A stretch of 9,248 nt of DNA from the NCBI GenBank assembly GCA_964411785.1, contig CAYPMJ010000080.1, forward strand, positions 1 through 9,248. The letters are read 5' to 3'. The DNA comes from RUG626 sp964411785. Lineage in GTDB: Bacteria > Bacillota > Clostridia > Oscillospirales > Oscillospiraceae. Positions 7,014-9,248 of the stretch are shown one piece after another (position 1 is the first letter of the stretch; every line of letters begins with the position of its first letter). The position numbers were made by a program, and so were the translations under genes. A model generated the notes under the pieces. It did not search any database. It saw nothing but the letters and a program-made list of their open reading frames with translations, and was not told the DNA's origin.

Positions 7014-7033
7014 TCACCTGTGGGCCGTATAAT
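7005..7033 (+). promoter_or_regulatory. Promoter of the citrate synthase gene
   Basis: A perfect -10 TATAAT (7028-7033) lies 17 bp after TTGCAT (7005-7010), which matches the -35 consensus in three of six positions. Transcription would start near 7040, giving a leader of about 55 nt that contains a hairpin. The weak -35 overlapping a repeat suggests that an activator or repressor may act here. Confidence 0.7.
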
Positions 7034-7045
7034 AGACGCAACATT

Positions 7046-7081
7046 TTTCAGGGCTTCCGGCTTCGTGCCGGCACTCTGAAA
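7046..7081 (+). other. Hairpin in the citrate synthase mRNA leader
   Basis: TTTCAG (7046-7051) pairs with CTGAAA (7076-7081), and CCGGC (7057-7061) pairs with GCCGG (7067-7071) around the loop TTCGT, with an unpaired internal stretch between them. The stem ends only 3 nt before the AAGGAGG ribosome binding site. It begins just after the expected transcription start, so it could protect the 5' end or affect translation start. It has no T-run and is not a terminator. Confidence 0.5.
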
Positions 7082-7093
7082 TGAAGGAGGACC

Positions 7094-8467
7094 ATGCCAA
7101 TGAATTCAGAGCTCTATGAGACGCCCCGTGACTACGCCCGGTCCATGGCGGACAGACTGCGGGAGGCATACGCCATTGACTACAGCGCCCTTGACTCATC
7201 AAACATAAAGCGCGGTCTCCGCAATGAGGACGGCACAGGCGTGATAGTGGGGATGTCCAGGATCGGAAGCGTCCAGGGCTACTGCGTTGAGGATGGCCTT
7301 CGGGTCCCCCAGGAGGGACGTCTCACCTACAGAGGTATTGACGTAAGCGACATAATAGCTGCGCACAGGCAGGCGAACACCTTCGGCTATGAGGAGGTGT
7401 GCTACCTGCTTCTGTGCGGCAAGCTGCCCAACGCAAGGGAGATGGAGCTCTTCCTTCAGACTCTCTCCGGCGCAAAGCAGCTTCCTGGCAGCTTTTTTCA
7501 GAATGAGATCTTCAAAACGCCGTGCCGGAGCATCATGAACATACTGGCCCGGAGCGTGCTGGCGCTCTACTCCTATGACGACAACCCGGATGACACATCC
7601 CTCGACAACGTGTTCATACAGTCCATAGAGCTCATCGCCCGCTTCCCAACCATCATCGCCAACGCGTACTCCATGAAGCGGCACTGCTTTGACGGCGAGT
7701 CGCTGTACATCCACAACACCATGGAGGATCTCTCCCTTGCTCAGAACTTCCTGCGTCTCATACGCCAGGACAAGTCCTACACCGACAAGGAGGCGAAGCT
7801 CCTTGACGCGCTGCTCATTCTCCACGCTGAGCACTCCGGCGGCAACAACTCCACCTTCACCTGCCGCTCCGTGACCTCCACAGGATCCGACACCTACAGC
7901 GCCGTCTCAGCGGCGATAAGCTCTCTTAAAGGGCCGCTTCACGGCGGGGCAAACTCCGCTGTGATGCGTCAGATACGTGACATTCAGGCGAACGTTGGCG
8001 ACATACACGACGACGAGGAGGTGGGGCGCTACCTTGACAGGATACTCAGCGGCGAGGCCGGCGACGGCGCAGGGAAGCTCTACGGGCTGGGTCACGCTGT
8101 GTACACGCTCTCCGACCCCAGGGCTGTGCTGCTCAAGCGCTTCATCTGCGACACAGCCGGCGAGAGCGGCTGGACAGACGAGTTCGTCATTGCCGACAAG
8201 ATAGAGCGCCTGGGCGTCCCGAAGCTCATGGCCAGCAAGCACATGACAATCCCGATCTCGGCCAACGTGGACCTGTACTCGGGGATAGTCTACAGCATGC
8301 TCGGCATACCGGAGGATCTTTACACGCCCCTCTTCGCCATGGCCCGCATTTCCGGCTGGTGCGCTCACCGTCTTGAGGAGCTTGTGACCGGCGGCAGGAT
8401 AATGAGGCCCGCCTACCGCTCAGCCGTGAAGCACACCAGATACATCCCGCTTGAGGAGCGCCGTTAA
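7094..8467 (+). CDS. gltA: Citrate synthase
   Basis: Citrate synthase condenses oxaloacetate and acetyl-CoA to citrate, the entry to the oxidative branch of the TCA cycle and, in anaerobes, a source of 2-oxoglutarate for glutamate. The 457-residue product has the family's His-His-Asp catalytic set: H247 in HAEHSGGNNSTFT (244-256), H283 in GPLHGGAN (280-287) and D393 in ANVDLYSG (390-397). Substrate-binding GHAVY (333-337) and the late RISGWCAHRLEEL helix are also present. The HAEH and GHAVY forms, instead of the commoner HADH and GHRVY, fit the clostridial subgroup. Two ATGs are possible: 7094 lies only 3 nt after AAGGAGG, while 7100 lies 9 nt after it and would drop two residues. The gene stands alone between its own promoter and terminator, with no aconitase or isocitrate dehydrogenase beside it. 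A 2-methylcitrate activity cannot be excluded. Confidence 0.95.
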   Translation: MPMNSELYETPRDYARSMADRLREAYAIDYSALDSSNIKRGLRNEDGTGVIVGMSRIGSVQGYCVEDGLRVPQEGRLTYRGIDVSDIIAAHRQANTFGYEEVCYLLLCGKLPNAREMELFLQTLSGAKQLPGSFFQNEIFKTPCRSIMNILARSVLALYSYDDNPDDTSLDNVFIQSIELIARFPTIIANAYSMKRHCFDGESLYIHNTMEDLSLAQNFLRLIRQDKSYTDKEAKLLDALLILHAEHSGGNNSTFTCRSVTSTGSDTYSAVSAAISSLKGPLHGGANSAVMRQIRDIQANVGDIHDDEEVGRYLDRILSGEAGDGAGKLYGLGHAVYTLSDPRAVLLKRFICDTAGESGWTDEFVIADKIERLGVPKLMASKHMTIPISANVDLYSGIVYSMLGIPEDLYTPLFAMARISGWCAHRLEELVTGGRIMRPAYRSAVKHTRYIPLEERR

Positions 8468-8523
8468 AATACGTCTTCAGGCCGCGCCGGCGCGTCAGAA
8501 GCGTTAAAGGGACACCCTTCCTT

Positions 8524-8573
8524 AAAGGGGAGAGCATCAGACAGAACGGATCTGTCTTACGCTCTCCCCTTTT
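8524..8573 (+). terminator. Strong hairpin terminator between convergent citrate synthase and ebfC
   Basis: The outer stem is AAAGGGGAGAGC (8524-8535) with GCTCTCCCCTTT (8561-8572), 12 perfect pairs. After a small internal loop comes an inner stem AGACAG (8539-8544) with CTGTCT (8552-8557). On the plus strand it runs into TTTTGCTTCCT, a moderate U-rich tail, 57 bp after the citrate synthase stop. On the minus strand the stem ends in CCCCTTTAAGG, so it may also end ebfC transcripts arriving from the right. Confidence 0.85.
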
Positions 8574-8624
8574 GCTTCCTCTCCCGGTGTCCAGTGCGCC
8601 AAGGTCACCGTCTCGCCCACGGCC

Positions 8625-8981
8625 TCACAGCCCGAGGTTCAGCCCGCCGGTGATTTTTGACATGCTCTCGTCCATCTCCTCAGCTGCCTTGCTCAGCGCC
8701 TCATTCACAGCCGCCGTCACAGCGTCTGACAGCATCTCCACATCGTCCTCGTCCTCAGCCTCCAGCACCGCGTCCTTGTCGATCTGGAGCCGCAGAAGCT
8801 CCCGCTTCCCGCTCACCACGGCTGTCACTACCCCGCCTGCCGTCGCTGTAAACTCCCGCGACTCTATCTCCTGCTGCAGCTTCAGCATATCCTGCTGCAT
8901 CTTCTGGGCCTGCTTTATCATGTTCATATTCATTCCGCCGCTCATCCGCCCACCGGAAAATCCGCCCTTTGCCACTCTCAT
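8625..8981 (-). CDS. ebfC: YbaB/EbfC-family nucleoid-associated DNA-binding protein
   Basis: EbfC/YbaB proteins are small dimeric DNA-binding proteins associated with the nucleoid, usually encoded directly after dnaX. The 118-residue product shows the family features: the Gly/Met-rich start GGMNMNMIKQAQKMQQDMLKLQQEIESREF (residues 15-44) leading into the long first helix, the sheet FTATAGGVVTAVVSGKRELLRLQID (44-68), an acidic turn EAEDEDD (74-80) and a C-terminal helix ending in the characteristic TGGLNLGL. The ATG at 8981 is preceded by GAGGAGG very close by (2 nt), while the ATGs at 8945 and 8933 match where many homologues begin but lack a good ribosome binding site. It starts 21 nt after the dnaX stop, so the two are surely cotranscribed. 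recR, often third in this operon, is not in the 51 bp between the stop and the terminator. Confidence 0.93.
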   Translation of the reverse strand: MRVAKGGFSGGRMSGGMNMNMIKQAQKMQQDMLKLQQEIESREFTATAGGVVTAVVSGKRELLRLQIDKDAVLEAEDEDDVEMLSDAVTAAVNEALSKAAEEMDESMSKITGGLNLGL

Positions 8982-9002
8982 GCCCTCCTCTGTATTATTT
9001 TA

Positions 9003-9248
9003 CTACTCAAATATCACGTTCTGAAATTTCTTAAGCCGGTCCAGCTTGTCGTCCCTGAGCTCCCGCTGAAGCGGCTCCGCTGTGACTCTGACCCTGACGC
9101 TGCTGCCAAGCACAGCCGTCGCCTCCCTGGCCACGCTGCCCACCACGTCAGGCGTGCCCAGCATCCTGCAAAGAAAGTCATTTCCCACATGAAGTACGAG
9201 CTCATTTCCCACGCGCTCCGGCAGTACATTCGACTTGTCCGCCAGAAA
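9003..9248 (-). CDS. dnaX: DNA polymerase III gamma/tau subunit, C-terminal end only
   Basis: The minus-strand frame is open to the window edge and gives the last 81 residues, beginning FLADKSNVLPERVGNEL and ending at a TAG (9003-9005). DnaX is the clamp-loader ATPase that organises the replisome. The ATPase and zinc domains lie outside the window, so identification rests on two things. The strand-helix pattern (ELVLHVGNDFLCRML, then VVGSVAREATAVLGSSVRVRV) resembles the C-terminal domain of Gram-positive DnaX. The gene also lies 21 nt before ebfC, its classic partner. The C-terminal region is poorly conserved in general, so the call depends partly on context. Confidence 0.8.
   Translation of the reverse strand, partial: FLADKSNVLPERVGNELVLHVGNDFLCRMLGTPDVVGSVAREATAVLGSSVRVRVTAEPLQRELRDDKLDRLKKFQNVIFE

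Noticed and set aside
6735..7079. 114-codon plus-strand frame upstream of citrate synthase
   Set aside because: It overlaps the citrate synthase promoter and leader hairpin and has no ribosome binding site; composition changes midway from GC-rich to AT-rich.
8501..8523. Small AAGGG-ACA-CCCTT hairpin before the main terminator
   Set aside because: A 5-bp stem with a 3-base loop next to a much stronger terminator; too small to call as a separate element.
1..9248. Mobile element, phage, defence or CRISPR system
   Set aside because: No transposase, integrase, toxin-antitoxin, nuclease-effector or spaced repeats appear; the genes are core housekeeping functions.

Overview
The window looks like an ordinary housekeeping segment of a fairly GC-rich Gram-positive (Firmicutes), most likely in class Clostridia. 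This rests on strong GGAGG-type ribosome binding sites, a dnaX-ebfC pair, RecD2 as a stand-alone helicase, an MreB-family gene next to comF, and a roughly 450-residue citrate synthase with the HAEH-x-GGNN active-site signature of clostridial enzymes. A narrower placement (for example Oscillospiraceae-like) would be a guess.

Layout. Positions 1-54 hold the 5' two-thirds of a tRNA-Thr(TGT) on the minus strand, with a strong sigma-A-type promoter behind it. From 6703 down to 257 runs a minus-strand series that reads as one operon: uvrB, a small membrane-anchored protein of unknown function, recD2, comF and an mreB-family gene. A promoter with an extended -10 lies in front of uvrB. The first gap inside the series is 53 nt. 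The next two junctions overlap. The comF-mreB gap is 114 nt and could hold a weak extra promoter. Next, 6704-7093 is a divergent intergenic region with promoters for uvrB (minus) and for the plus-strand citrate synthase gene (7094-8467). That gene ends in a large hairpin terminator at 8524-8573. Converging on it from the right edge are ebfC/ybaB and the 3' end of dnaX, both on the minus strand.

How the genes fit together. The uvrB-recD2-comF stretch groups DNA repair, helicase and DNA-uptake functions. mreB adds cell-shape control at the distal end. Citrate synthase is a separate single-gene transcription unit. dnaX-ebfC is the usual replication/nucleoid pair, here without recR directly behind it.

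I found no CRISPR array, insertion sequence, phage gene or defence system. The points worth a second look are small: the start codon of uvrB, repeats at the citrate synthase promoter, a perfect inverted repeat behind mreB, and the unknown protein inside the repair operon.
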